64,000 bases of DNA from a virus: IMG/VR virus record IMGVR_UViG_3300024239_000016, positions 1 through 64,000 of that record. One strand, 5' to 3'. Positions 8,736-17,176 of this stretch are shown one piece after another. Below the pieces are notes generated by a model. The model was given only the letters and a program-made list of their open reading frames with translations. It was not told the DNA's origin and made no database searches. The position numbers were made by a program, and so were the translations under genes. Position 1 is the first letter of the stretch. Each line of letters starts with the position of its first letter.

Positions 8736-8939
8736 ATGCTAACATTTAGCAAGTCTGAAGTAGCGGCATTTCGGCATCTGAACAAAGGCAAGCGCTGGGG
8801 CCAGGCATTTTACGATCACTTCAAATTAGGGAAAGTAAGTAATCCCCAAGATAAGGAATTCTGCGATCGTCTGTTTAACGAACCCAATGATACCAAGGCA
8901 AAAGCAATGGTACAAGGCCGTACAGATCAGACTCAATAA
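8736..8939 (+). CDS. Small hypothetical protein (67 aa)
   Basis: Preceded by GGGGGAGG 5 nt before the ATG, one of the strongest ribosome sites here. Short basic protein (LNKGKRWGQAFYDHFKLGK) with no recognised domain. Confidence 0.7.
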   Translation: MLTFSKSEVAAFRHLNKGKRWGQAFYDHFKLGKVSNPQDKEFCDRLFNEPNDTKAKAMVQGRTDQTQ

Positions 8940-8959
8940 TCTTTTAGTAGGAGATTCCC

Positions 8960-9153
8960 ATGGTAAAATGTTTTGATTATGATGCGATTGTTGAGTTTTA
9001 TCAAAACCTTATAGCGACTTACAAAACGCTAAACTTACCGTAATCGGCACATGTGTTAAAAATACAATTATTCATTTTTCCAGTAAGCATGGAAAAGAAT
9101 TTTTTAATAAGCTCGCCAAGTGGCCGATTGGGGTGTATTCATCCTTGAAATAA
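8960..9153 (+). pseudogene. Frameshifted paralogue of the 5613 gene
   Basis: An ATG at 8960 with AGGAG upstream opens a 27-residue frame ending at the TAA at 9041. The -1 frame is open from 8995 to the TAA at 9151 and ends FFNKLAKWPIGVYSSLK, matching the C-terminus of the 5613 protein (IFNKLTMWPLGAFGHSR). Start and end of one protein therefore lie in different frames. No canonical slippery heptamer was found in the overlap, so a one-base indel (real or a sequencing error) is likelier than programmed frameshifting. Confidence 0.65.
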
Positions 9154-9171
9154 AAACAGAGGACTGAGTCA

Positions 9172-9432
9172 ATGTCTGAATCTGCTCTTTTAGTAGAAAT
9201 GCTCAGGGAAGGATTGCTTAAAATCATAACTGAGCTACCTAAGTATAAAAACAATGTCGAGTTTTTAACCAAAGTTAGGGAAGCCACCAAGTTAGAAGTT
9301 ACTTGGCGTGACTCTCGGCGGTGCAGTGTCAAGCTGACGTATAGGGGCATGGTGCATACTTTATATATCGCCGATGTGGTTCCTAAGACAGGTCGGCGTA
9401 TTCGACATCCGGAAATTGTTCAAAAATATTAA
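9172..9432 (+). CDS. Hypothetical protein, paralogue of 4774-5076 (86 aa)
   Basis: The core ATKLEVTWRDSRRCSVKLTY aligns with VTKVELVWRADGRCYIKVSR of the 4774 protein, and both continue into a basic tail (here TGRRIRHPEIVQKY). Last gene of its operon; a strong terminator begins 4 nt after the stop. The ribosome site (AGAGGA, about 11 nt upstream) is acceptable. Function unknown. Confidence 0.75.
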   Translation: MSESALLVEMLREGLLKIITELPKYKNNVEFLTKVREATKLEVTWRDSRRCSVKLTYRGMVHTLYIADVVPKTGRRIRHPEIVQKY

Positions 9433-9435
9433 CAT

Positions 9436-9465
9436 ACACACTAGCCCCACTTGGGGCTAGTGTGT
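9436..9465 (+). terminator. Strong hairpin terminator
   Basis: A 13-bp perfect stem (ACACACTAGCCCC) with an ACTT loop and three T after it. A second terminator-like hairpin follows at 9495. Confidence 0.8.
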
Positions 9466-9494
9466 TTAACTCAGGAGAAAATATAGCCGATTAA

Positions 9495-9520
9495 AATAAC
9501 CTCAAGTAGGTTATTTTTTT
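9495..9520 (+). terminator. Second terminator in tandem
   Basis: An 8-bp stem AATAACCT/AGGTTATT followed by T, directly upstream of the next early promoter. It probably insulates the promoter from read-through. Confidence 0.7.
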
Positions 9521-9530
9521 ATGTGATATG

Positions 9531-9553
9531 GAGTATTTCAAACACATATTTCT
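9531..9553 (+). promoter_or_regulatory. Early promoter ahead of 9608
   Basis: GAGTATTTCA at 9531-9540, 3 nt, then ACATATTTC. The upstream half equals that at 5534. It lies 55 nt before the gene start. Confidence 0.65.
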
Positions 9554-9607
9554 TTAATGAATAGTTCTAACATCTCGTTAGACTTCATCCATGCCAAGGA
9601 GAAAATC

Positions 9608-10231
9608 ATGGAAAACAACAACCTTATCCGCCTCACTCTTCAACGTATAGTGGAGTCTTGCCCTTCGCGCGAATTGGCAAAGTTCCAGGTACAGGTGATG
9701 CTCATGATGGCTGGTATCGGCACGATAAGCTGGACTCCTGAAATCAAGGCCAAGCAAATTGCCATGGGAATTAAGCTCACTCACGATGAAGAAATCATGC
9801 CGTTCGGCACCAAGATAGTGGTGCTGGAGGAGGTCGTTAGCAAACTGAAAGCTTCAGAGCTACAGCTGCTGATCGACCGCCAGGGCGTACTGATTTCTTA
9901 CATCGATGAAAAAAGCATGCAGGAAGCCGCTGATGATCGCACCACCCGGCTTGTCAAGGGCGAGATCACAGCCGGCGAGCTGGCGCAAGAGCTCGAAGAT
10001 AACACCAAGCATGCTGTCCATCTCGAATACGCAGCTGATCGTGCTATGGCCGAGAAGTACTCGCCTCAGCAAATGGCTGATACCCTGCACAGTCAACTGG
10101 CCGCAGTTTGCCAACTGATACATGTACTCAACCAAGCCCAAGGCAACAACATCGGGTACGGCGTAATCATGGCAGATATCATGTCCAACCCTGTCATCGA
10201 CGAGCGCTTCAAGCGGCTCGACTCAATGTAA
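9608..10231 (+). CDS. Hypothetical early protein (207 aa)
   Basis: The start at 9608 follows CCAAGGAGAAAATC; the in-frame ATG at 9557 lacks such a site. About 30 nt of leader through the first codons (catccatgccaaggagaaaatc, then ATG GAA AAC) is shared with the gene at 45302, though the proteins do not clearly align. Helical, acidic, no recognised domain. Followed by a gene for a secreted protein 16 nt on. Confidence 0.75.
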   Translation: MENNNLIRLTLQRIVESCPSRELAKFQVQVMLMMAGIGTISWTPEIKAKQIAMGIKLTHDEEIMPFGTKIVVLEEVVSKLKASELQLLIDRQGVLISYIDEKSMQEAADDRTTRLVKGEITAGELAQELEDNTKHAVHLEYAADRAMAEKYSPQQMADTLHSQLAAVCQLIHVLNQAQGNNIGYGVIMADIMSNPVIDERFKRLDSM

Positions 10232-10247
10232 TTTAAGGAGATCCAAA

Positions 10248-10568
10248 ATGAAAGGCTTTTTCTTCGCTCTCGTTGTCTTCTGCACCAGCATCAGTTTTGC
10301 TGATGCTGCCGAGTTCTCAGCAAGCTGGTCTCACGATAGTATCTTTCCTGGCAAATTCAAGGTAATAACCTTGGTTGCTCGTGACAACACCACAATCACC
10401 GGTGTGACAGTGAATCGCGGCCACTGCAAACTGGCGCCTGCTGGCTGGACAAAGTTTCCAGTCAAGGTCCAGTTTGGCCAGGCCATCAACCTGAAGACGT
10501 ATTACAACTGCCAGATTATCGAACTGGCCGTTAGTACGCCCGATGGCGTATCATCGATTCAGTGGTGA
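10248..10568 (+). CDS. Small secreted or periplasmic protein (106 aa)
   Basis: The N-terminus is a typical signal peptide: MKGFFFALVVFCTSISFADA with cleavage likely after ADA/A (residues 20-21). The mature part is about 85 residues, beta-rich, with two cysteines (in GHCKLA and NCQI) that could form a disulfide. Early position and export suggest action on the host envelope, for example superinfection exclusion, but that is inference. No family recognised. Confidence 0.75.
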   Translation: MKGFFFALVVFCTSISFADAAEFSASWSHDSIFPGKFKVITLVARDNTTITGVTVNRGHCKLAPAGWTKFPVKVQFGQAINLKTYYNCQIIELAVSTPDGVSSIQW

Positions 10569-10572
10569 TAAA

Positions 10573-10606
10573 AATAGCCCCTTTCCCGGGGCTATTTTTT
10601 TTTTCT
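10573..10606 (+). terminator. Rho-independent terminator
   Basis: A 9-bp stem AATAGCCCC/GGGGCTATT with a TTTCCC loop and about ten T after it. Confidence 0.9.
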
Positions 10607-10651
10607 AATTTAGTTAGCCGAATCCAATGATAAACTTCAAGGCGGTGCCAT

Positions 10652-11584
10652 ATGTCAAATTTTCAATTATCTCAGTTCCACATCTATTCTTACGGTGTGG
10701 TTGCTGAGAACAAATTAACTAGTTCGAAGAAAGTCTATGTACGCCCAGAGGAAACATTTCCCATTACAGATGGCGAATCAACAACTGTAGCAGTTGTAGA
10801 AAAAGGAAAAGGGTTCGATCAATCTGGCGCAGCGTATGAAGAACAAACTGTCAGCACTGAACCTATCGAGTGCGAGTGGCTTCCGTTCGATGGAAGCGGC
10901 AACCGTGTAACCTCTCCAGATGTCCGTCGCGGTGAACGTGTTGTTATTTATCAATTTGGTAATGAGCAAAAATACTACTGGACTACGTTGGGTATTGATT
11001 TAAAACTGAGAAAGTTAGAAACAGTAATTTATGCGTTCTCTGGCACAACCGTCGAAAGTGCAGAAGTGAACGCTGACAATTACTACTATATCGAAATCTC
11101 AACTCATCGAAAATTAGTGCATTTCCATACATCGCAGGCTAACGGCGAACCTTTCGGGTATGACGTGCAATTCGATACAGGAACTGGTATCTTTACTCTA
11201 ACCGATACGGTTGGAAACCATATTGTTTTGAATTCAAAAGAGACAAGACTATTTTTCAGTAACAAAAACAATACATCACTGGAGCTTGTTAAGAATGATC
11301 TCAACGTTAATGTACCTGGTAACACTACCGTCAATACTACTAGTAATACCGTTGTTAATTCTGGCGGTAATACCACCATTGAATCAAAAGGCGTAAACAC
11401 AATCAAGGGAATCAGAAACATAATGATTGGCCCATTGCAGCTGAGCGTTGGTGATTCAGCAGACGGCGAAGGAAACACAATCACTGGCAGTGTCCATATT
11501 GACAAAGCAACAATTGATCTCTTGACTGTTAATTCGGTTATCGAAGCCCCTGGAATAAATGGCTTTGCGAGAAGTATTGGTTAA
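10652..11584 (+). CDS. Baseplate spike-like virion protein (310 aa)
   Basis: The N-terminal two thirds is beta-rich. Residues about 215-245 hold a repetitive stretch of Asn, Thr and Val in short alternating strands (NVPGNTTVNTTSNTVVNSGGNTT), the pattern of intertwined triple-stranded beta-helices in T4 gp5 and other membrane-piercing spikes. A short globular tip follows. The likely role is a trimeric central spike under the baseplate. The family call rests on the repeat pattern; no catalytic domain is visible. Start supported by CAAGGCGG upstream. Confidence 0.6.
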   Translation: MSNFQLSQFHIYSYGVVAENKLTSSKKVYVRPEETFPITDGESTTVAVVEKGKGFDQSGAAYEEQTVSTEPIECEWLPFDGSGNRVTSPDVRRGERVVIYQFGNEQKYYWTTLGIDLKLRKLETVIYAFSGTTVESAEVNADNYYYIEISTHRKLVHFHTSQANGEPFGYDVQFDTGTGIFTLTDTVGNHIVLNSKETRLFFSNKNNTSLELVKNDLNVNVPGNTTVNTTSNTVVNSGGNTTIESKGVNTIKGIRNIMIGPLQLSVGDSADGEGNTITGSVHIDKATIDLLTVNSVIEAPGINGFARSIG

Positions 11585-11590
11585 GGATAT

Positions 11591-11622
11591 ATACATCACG
11601 CCCCAGATGGGGCGTGATGTAT
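11591..11622. terminator. Bidirectional terminator between convergent genes
   Basis: A 14-bp perfect stem (ATACATCACGCCCC) with a 4-nt AGAT loop between the ends of the plus-strand spike-like gene and the minus-strand gene at 11626. The same CACGCCCC-type hairpin is used at 25664 and 45192. Confidence 0.8.
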
Positions 11623-11625
11623 AGT

Positions 11626-12240
11626 TTATAGATTTAAAGCAATGTACTGTTCTAGCTCAGCAATTCGATCAAGCGCTACTGCGTAGCTTGATCTTAGGCG
11701 GTTGAGTTCCGCACTTGGTGTATTTGCGAAATCTATTGTTTGTTGTCGGTTTGCGACAATAGCGTTATGCGCTTCAGAGCTGACATAAGTGACGCCACTA
11801 AGAGCAATTGGAGTTATGCCACCGATCGGATCAATGCCGGCGTACGTCTTAACAGCATCTCTCACCGCTGCGATTATGGGCGCCATATCAGTCTGATTAT
11901 ACATCGAACCGATGCTCACTGTGAGTCCCATAACCGCGTACGGATAACCACCGAGAGTCGGAAACTCCTCAATGAACGAAGATGGGATCCGATAGACCTG
12001 ACCAGCTGCATCCGACAAAGTAACAATGGCCTCGCCATTGGCATCGTCAGTCTGATAAACAGCATTGGTTAAGCCACGGGGTGAGTAATATTGAGCAAAT
12101 GGATCAATACCTTGTTTATGCAGATCGTGAAATCGACGAACAGCAATGCAGGTATAAACAACATCACTGCTAACAAGAGTATTGAAAGGGGCCTTTATTT
12201 TAAAATGCCCCATTGCTCCTATTTGTGGGAATAGTGCCAT
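11626..12240 (-). CDS. Putative virion protein (204 aa)
   Basis: Start supported by AAAGGG upstream. Follows the 440-residue gene in the same minus-strand operon, 10 nt apart. Beta-rich N-terminal half, and a helical C-terminus (LNRLRSSYAVALDRIAELEQYIALNL) that could form a short coiled coil. Not recognised; the virion role is inferred from its place among structural-type genes. Confidence 0.7.
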   Translation of the reverse strand: MALFPQIGAMGHFKIKAPFNTLVSSDVVYTCIAVRRFHDLHKQGIDPFAQYYSPRGLTNAVYQTDDANGEAIVTLSDAAGQVYRIPSSFIEEFPTLGGYPYAVMGLTVSIGSMYNQTDMAPIIAAVRDAVKTYAGIDPIGGITPIALSGVTYVSSEAHNAIVANRQQTIDFANTPSAELNRLRSSYAVALDRIAELEQYIALNL

Positions 12241-12250
12241 TTATAACCCT

Positions 12251-13573
12251 TTACATTTCCGGTACTTCACCACGCGGTAGGTTTTGACTATAGAGACTCT
12301 GCTTGGTCAGCACCAGATATTGCACGTTGTGAAAATTGAAAGCAATGAAATCACATCCATTGCGCCGCACACGACTCAGATTTGCCGGGATATTGAAATT
12401 GGGGCTATAGTCCTCAGCTGCCTTGATTGCGGCGTTGAGTAGATTTACCCATTGTTGCGTTTTCAGCTGCATGCGATTGAAGTCGGTACTCATGGTACTA
12501 ACCGCAATATAGTCCGGAAAGTGATCGGTGATTTTATTCATCCCGTTCAGATTTTCGGGACTACCGATCACGCTGGTGATCATAGACCGATACGTGAGAG
12601 ACATTACTTGCGTATTCTCATCGACGTAATATTCGGCCGAATCAATCCAGCTAGGATCGATATATTTGCTGATCAGTTTCGCCTCAACGATCGGGGAATA
12701 AATACCGGCCTGGGTCTCCATCTCGTTGATCGCATAGCGATTGGCCATAGGAACAAAGATGAACTCAGTCCTACGAAAAAGATCAGGTAGAATCTCTACC
12801 CACTCCTCTCGTGTGCGGGTACTCTTGGAGAGGATGTCTTTCACCAATGCGTCTTTGATGGCATCCAGGTTATTACCAGCCCAGCCATAGATCACAGCAC
12901 TGAAGTTGACAGGTGTTCGATCCATGCTATCGTTTGGATTGATGTATTCGAACGTGAAAGTACGGATGCTTGTTTGTGGATTGTTGCCGATTGTCTCGTT
13001 GATCTTCTCAATGAGATTGGTTTGAGTGATGTTGGCAATCAACTGCTTAACGGTAGCCGGCTGTTGGAAGAACAAATCGACGTTATCGAACGGCAACACA
13101 GTACGGATTTCAGAGATGTCATATTGAGACCGAAACGCTTCATCCGAAAACCATACACGGAAACTTACCTCGCCGTCGCTAGTGCTCCAGCTAAGCCATT
13201 CGGGCAAATCATAAGCACCGCTGATGATGTTACCGCTAGCTGGCTCTGCAAAAGTAGCAGGGAATTCAGTCATCAAACGCTGCATTAAGTCAGTGGCATC
13301 TGACGTGTTTTCGTCCAGCATCAGCTCATGAATTTTAGCCAGAATAGCCATTCCTTGCTGAATCTGATGATCAGTTGCCTGCGCCGCTTCGGTATTCTCT
13401 TCCTGGATGCTGAAGATACGGAGATTTAAAGCAGGCGCCAAGCTAGATGTGTGAATGCCTATTTCAGTGGAATAGGTCTTGGATACAGCCGAGAGTTCTC
13501 CAAGAGGAGCAACTACGCCTAGAGCGTTGTTAGCAAATGATGGGAACTCCACGAATCCTTTTACAAAAATCAC
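12251..13573 (-). CDS. Putative virion structural protein (440 aa)
   Basis: Strong ribosome site AAGGAG 9 nt before the ATG. The protein starts MIFVKGFVEFPSF, then a helical section and a long mixed region without signal peptide, membrane segment or enzymatic motif. Size and location beside the spike-like gene suggest a tail or baseplate component. Divergent from the small membrane protein gene at 13652. Confidence 0.7.
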   Translation of the reverse strand: MIFVKGFVEFPSFANNALGVVAPLGELSAVSKTYSTEIGIHTSSLAPALNLRIFSIQEENTEAAQATDHQIQQGMAILAKIHELMLDENTSDATDLMQRLMTEFPATFAEPASGNIISGAYDLPEWLSWSTSDGEVSFRVWFSDEAFRSQYDISEIRTVLPFDNVDLFFQQPATVKQLIANITQTNLIEKINETIGNNPQTSIRTFTFEYINPNDSMDRTPVNFSAVIYGWAGNNLDAIKDALVKDILSKSTRTREEWVEILPDLFRRTEFIFVPMANRYAINEMETQAGIYSPIVEAKLISKYIDPSWIDSAEYYVDENTQVMSLTYRSMITSVIGSPENLNGMNKITDHFPDYIAVSTMSTDFNRMQLKTQQWVNLLNAAIKAAEDYSPNFNIPANLSRVRRNGCDFIAFNFHNVQYLVLTKQSLYSQNLPRGEVPEM

Positions 13574-13651
13574 AGTAATCTCCTTGGAGTGTTTAAAAAA
13601 TAAATTACCTATAGGCCATAAAATTGCCTATGTTGAATGGGGAGGTATGGT

Positions 13652-14038
13652 GTGTCGGTCTTTAAACTGTTATTTATTCTAATTAGAGAAATGATTCTTG
13701 GGAAGCTGACCTTTAAACAGGCTTTCCGAGAAAATAAAATCAGATTGTTTTTCTTTCTTCTGGTCATCATTTCTTTTTACGCAAACTATGTGACGTTGCC
13801 GAAGATTTACGCGATTACCGAGCAAAAGGTAATTATGGAGCGTAGCTACAAAGAGCAAATCGAAACGCTACAGTCTCAATTACGCGAGTGTCGTACAGGT
13901 AAACAATCTCTCGCTAGTGGAGATCCCAATACCCCGGATATTCTCAAATGGTGTCTCCAAGAGTTGGTTAACGTGACCGATAAACCCATCGCGCATAAGC
14001 CAACTACTAAAGACAGTAAAATTCATTTAAGTCCATGA
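13652..14038 (+). CDS. Membrane-anchored coiled-coil protein (128 aa)
   Basis: I place the start at the GTG at 13652, because GGAGG at 13641-13645 lies 6 nt before it; the upstream ATG at 13637 would put the site inside the gene. A hydrophobic span (IRLFFFLLVIISFYANYV, around residues 30-48) is followed by a coiled-coil-like segment (VIMERSYKEQIETLQSQLREC). The layout recalls inner-membrane spanins (Rz type), but no partner lipoprotein is seen, so function is open. Confidence 0.65.
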   Translation: MSVFKLLFILIREMILGKLTFKQAFRENKIRLFFFLLVIISFYANYVTLPKIYAITEQKVIMERSYKEQIETLQSQLRECRTGKQSLASGDPNTPDILKWCLQELVNVTDKPIAHKPTTKDSKIHLSP

Positions 14039-14054
14039 ATTATGTAGGATACAA

Positions 14055-14078
14055 CGTGACATTGAATGTCATGTTTTA
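14055..14078 (+). terminator. Weak terminator-like hairpin
   Basis: The palindrome CGTGACATTGAATGTCATG is followed by TTTT, between the membrane protein gene and the RNase H gene. Confidence 0.4.
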
Positions 14079-14101
14079 ATATTTAAGGACTGGAGTTTGG
14101 A

Positions 14102-15643
14102 ATGGACACCAAAGTAAAAGATAGCGAAGATACCACCCAAGGTGCAGATGGTCTGGTCCTCTACACCGACGGTGGTAGTCGAGGCCCATCATCTGGTCCT
14201 GGCTATGGTGGTTCTGGCATGCACGGATACAGCTACTCTCTTGATAGTCCGAAAAAGGGAACTGGTAACACCAGTGTCAAGCTAACTACTGTCGGATACA
14301 TTGTAAACGACGAAGTCAAAACAGAACACCAGCTCGTGACCCCGTTAGGTTACATCGACTCAGTTACTTCTTTTAGTGGCTGGGTGACCAACAACGTAGC
14401 TGAGCTGACAGCCGGTATCATGGCCCTTCAGAAAGCCATCAGCACAAAAGCAGCCAATGTATATATTCTTGCTGACTCCATGTACTTTGTGGATGGCTCG
14501 AATAAATGGTTAAATACCTGGAAGTCAAATGGGTGGAAGAAACGGGATGGTTCGCCAGTCAGTAACATGGACCTCTGGCAGACTATCATGCAGCTCATCG
14601 ATAAGCTAGCTGAAAACAAACAGTCTTTGACCATTGCCCACATTTACGCACACTCTGGTTTCCTTGGAAACGAGATGGCCGACAGATTGGCTACGATCGG
14701 CATTACCCGATCGATGGCTAACATAGTGAATACTCTCGAGAAGAACTACCCGCCGACAAAGTACTGGGACAAAAATTCCTATACTGACGACGCAGGCAAT
14801 CAGATTCGTATCGAAAAGCATCCATTCTTTGGTATGCCTCGCTTTATGTTCTCGACTCACTCTGAGTCGCTGGTACCGGGTCGGTATCTTCTGTCAAGTG
14901 CTATTCGGGATGACGATCTCTCGATGATCGGATCGGTAGATCCCAATCGTTCTTTGGCTGTTGTTTATATGGACGAGCCAGAGCCAGTGATTGAATCGTT
15001 TATCGAATATCAGTGCAAATTCGCTATGGACTTACCGTCCATTATTGTTGGTCGACTCGATTACTTGATGAAGCCAACCAACTACATTGATATCCTGACT
15101 TACGGAACGAATATCTTTCTGAGAAGCAGCCCTCTCAAAATGGATCTTTGCGATGTCAGTGATCAGCCAGTTTCTCGTGAGCTGAAGCCAGCGCGTAAAG
15201 CTCAATGGGAAGTGGACGAATACAACAATCTGAATACGGTTTTGAAGAGTTTCCAAGCCGGTGAAAAGGATATCGTTGTCACGGACATCACCCCTCGAAT
15301 CTACGACGTTGAAGAGAACGAGAAAACCAAAGAGACAAAATACAAACTGAATGACGAGTTTGTAGTTGGCTTAACTCACTTCAATACACCAGTCGCTTTT
15401 GCCAGCGCAGATGGTATAGAGACTACCGATTGCCGTTTTACCCTTGGCATTGATATCGTTGAGCGCAATATCCTTAAACGTCTCGAGGACCGCCGCCCAA
15501 AGGTCTCAGCCATTACTTGGTGCGATCATACGCCTGCAGCCGGCGTTGTAAAATCGTTCCGCGTTGCAACAATCATTGAAGTAACAGGTGGAATTGGAAT
15601 ATGGTCAGGTGTATATTCCAATCTCCGTATTGTTAACATCTAA
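14102..15643 (+). CDS. rnhA: Ribonuclease H with long C-terminal extension (513 aa)
   Basis: Residues 17-200 form an RNase HI domain with all four acidic residues in place: D23 in YTDGGS, E101 in NVAELTAG, D125 in LADS and D194 in GNEMADRLA, plus the H184 region (AHSG). RNase H cuts RNA in RNA-DNA hybrids, removing primers during replication. Ordinary RNase HI is about 155 residues; here some 310 extra residues follow with no recognised domain. A related RNase H (gp155) is known in phiKZ. The extra part may target the enzyme to the replication complex, which is a guess. GACTGGAG upstream supports the start. Confidence 0.9.
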   Translation: MDTKVKDSEDTTQGADGLVLYTDGGSRGPSSGPGYGGSGMHGYSYSLDSPKKGTGNTSVKLTTVGYIVNDEVKTEHQLVTPLGYIDSVTSFSGWVTNNVAELTAGIMALQKAISTKAANVYILADSMYFVDGSNKWLNTWKSNGWKKRDGSPVSNMDLWQTIMQLIDKLAENKQSLTIAHIYAHSGFLGNEMADRLATIGITRSMANIVNTLEKNYPPTKYWDKNSYTDDAGNQIRIEKHPFFGMPRFMFSTHSESLVPGRYLLSSAIRDDDLSMIGSVDPNRSLAVVYMDEPEPVIESFIEYQCKFAMDLPSIIVGRLDYLMKPTNYIDILTYGTNIFLRSSPLKMDLCDVSDQPVSRELKPARKAQWEVDEYNNLNTVLKSFQAGEKDIVVTDITPRIYDVEENEKTKETKYKLNDEFVVGLTHFNTPVAFASADGIETTDCRFTLGIDIVERNILKRLEDRRPKVSAITWCDHTPAAGVVKSFRVATIIEVTGGIGIWSGVYSNLRIVNI

Positions 15644-15685
15644 ACGAGGGAGCGGTAACCAACAATTACCGCCACTTAATCGAAA

Positions 15686-16147
15686 ATGCCCACAACACTG
15701 AAACCTGCACATCTCAAGTATTACAAACCTGGATGCGGCGCCAAGCAAAAAATACTGCAATGTTTAACGAAGCTGTTTACTGCCATCTTTCCAAGATCAA
15801 GGCGGCGAATTCTTCTGTTATCATCGCTGATGCCGATTTTGTTTGGCGCAGAGGCCGCTAGTGAGCGACATCGTTCATTGGTGAACACAACGCTATCTGT
15901 AGGACTTACGGACGATGTTCTTGTTCTTCCGATCTATCTGTATCGACTGATTTATTCAGATGATCAAATTAGCGAGATCTCAGATCTGGCTAACTCGAAA
16001 TCTCTGTCAAGCAATCATGAATGTGTGGAAGTGGCATCACAGATCTATAAGCACATACCAAAATGGATTCTGTACGAAGAACCAGCAGACGTGGTTACTG
16101 ATGTGACCACCCTCTTAGCCTTGCGTCGAATTCTCAACGGTCAGTAA
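15686..16147 (+). CDS. Hypothetical protein, possibly frameshifted (153 aa)
   Basis: The C-terminal half (from about residue 58) reads like an ordinary soluble protein. The first 57 residues are rich in Arg/Ile/Leu with unusual codons (AGA, AGG, CGG, CGA together). Over the same stretch, the preceding frame is open from 15637 to a TAG at 15859 and gives a more natural composition (HLIENAHNTETCTSQVLQTW), but without a standard start codon. A +1 shift near 15855 would join it to the C-terminal half. No good ribosome site precedes the ATG at 15686. Product unknown; treat the N-terminus with caution. Confidence 0.5.
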   Translation: MPTTLKPAHLKYYKPGCGAKQKILQCLTKLFTAIFPRSRRRILLLSSLMPILFGAEAASERHRSLVNTTLSVGLTDDVLVLPIYLYRLIYSDDQISEISDLANSKSLSSNHECVEVASQIYKHIPKWILYEEPADVVTDVTTLLALRRILNGQ

Positions 16148-16154
16148 TACACAA

Positions 16155-16189
16155 ATACACCACGACGCCCAATGGGCGTCGTGGTGTAT
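16155..16189. terminator. Bidirectional terminator
   Basis: A 16-bp perfect stem (ATACACCACGACGCCC) with a 3-nt loop between convergent genes. No long T-run on either side. Confidence 0.75.
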
Positions 16190-16196
16190 GATGCTT

Positions 16197-17045
16197 TTAG
16201 CTCTCGTTCAGGATTGCCTTAAGTTTGTTTGTCGATTCTTTGAAAGCTTCAGCGAAGCCAAGCGCGTCGTAATAGACAATAGAGTACAACTCAACACTAC
16301 GGGCAGTGGCCTCGATGTACTCTGTGAGACGCAGAAGCATCTCAGGAGAGACATCCGACATGTTACCCTGGTTAGCTGATGCGCGGAGCGTCTTGAGGTA
16401 GTTAACAGCCTTGTTGACCTTGCCTTCCATGGCCTTCGGTGAGATCTTCTTCAGGAGATTGTCGACCTCATTCATCTTGGAGATGATATCGCGCCATTGG
16501 TTGTTTGATTCCACCAGAGTTTCCAACTTTGCAGAGGCCTCATTTCCGCCTGTCACAAAGCAAGATTGTCGAGCTGAATGGATTGTTGACATTTCGGTGT
16601 AACGGCTCTCGGTGATGGCGGATGTACCGGCATACATATCGTTGATGGCGATACGATCTTGGCGATTATTAACAATTCGCCCAATAAAGCCAGTGAAGCC
16701 ATCGATTTGAGCAATTACATCAGAGCAGTAATTCGCGCCAGGAACCAAATATCCTGTCAGTAGTTCCAGGAAGGTAACCTTCAGACCAGCAGGCTTTGGG
16801 ATATGGATCTGTGCGAGATCCGCATAGTTGTGTTTGGCAACGAGCGTAAGCAGATCGCGCTGCGGCCCGCTGAAGTCACGATACAACGAGATGCGTCCTG
16901 ATAAAGCTGACAGAGCATTATCGCTAACATCCGAGAGGCTCGAAATGATAGCATCGACTCGCGATGCCAGTCCCACTGCGTCCCCAGCTTCCAAGCTGAT
17001 AAGGTTACGCATGCGAGCAAGTTTGTTTTCTAGTTCAGTGTTCAC
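16197..17045 (-). CDS. Putative virion or internal-head protein (282 aa)
   Basis: The start is placed at the GTG at 17045, because GAGGA lies 7-8 nt upstream; the longer frame to 17090 has no such site. The protein is almost entirely helical (LENKLARMRNLISLEAG at the start, long heptad-like stretches later) with no enzymatic motif. It resembles in style the 393-residue protein at 43622. An early S-x-E (SLE, about residue 20) would fit the prohead protease specificity known for phiKZ, but that is inference. Confidence 0.65.
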   Translation of the reverse strand: MNTELENKLARMRNLISLEAGDAVGLASRVDAIISSLSDVSDNALSALSGRISLYRDFSGPQRDLLTLVAKHNYADLAQIHIPKPAGLKVTFLELLTGYLVPGANYCSDVIAQIDGFTGFIGRIVNNRQDRIAINDMYAGTSAITESRYTEMSTIHSARQSCFVTGGNEASAKLETLVESNNQWRDIISKMNEVDNLLKKISPKAMEGKVNKAVNYLKTLRASANQGNMSDVSPEMLLRLTEYIEATARSVELYSIVYYDALGFAEAFKESTNKLKAILNES

Positions 17046-17176
17046 TTGACATCCTCGTCTATGAATAGGGTTATAAAGATTCCATAGCATTTAAGGTCCA
17101 CGCTAGCCAAATTAATAAAAATCATCAGACCAAAATATCTTGACTAAAACAACTTTACTAATTGAGGTACTTGCAA

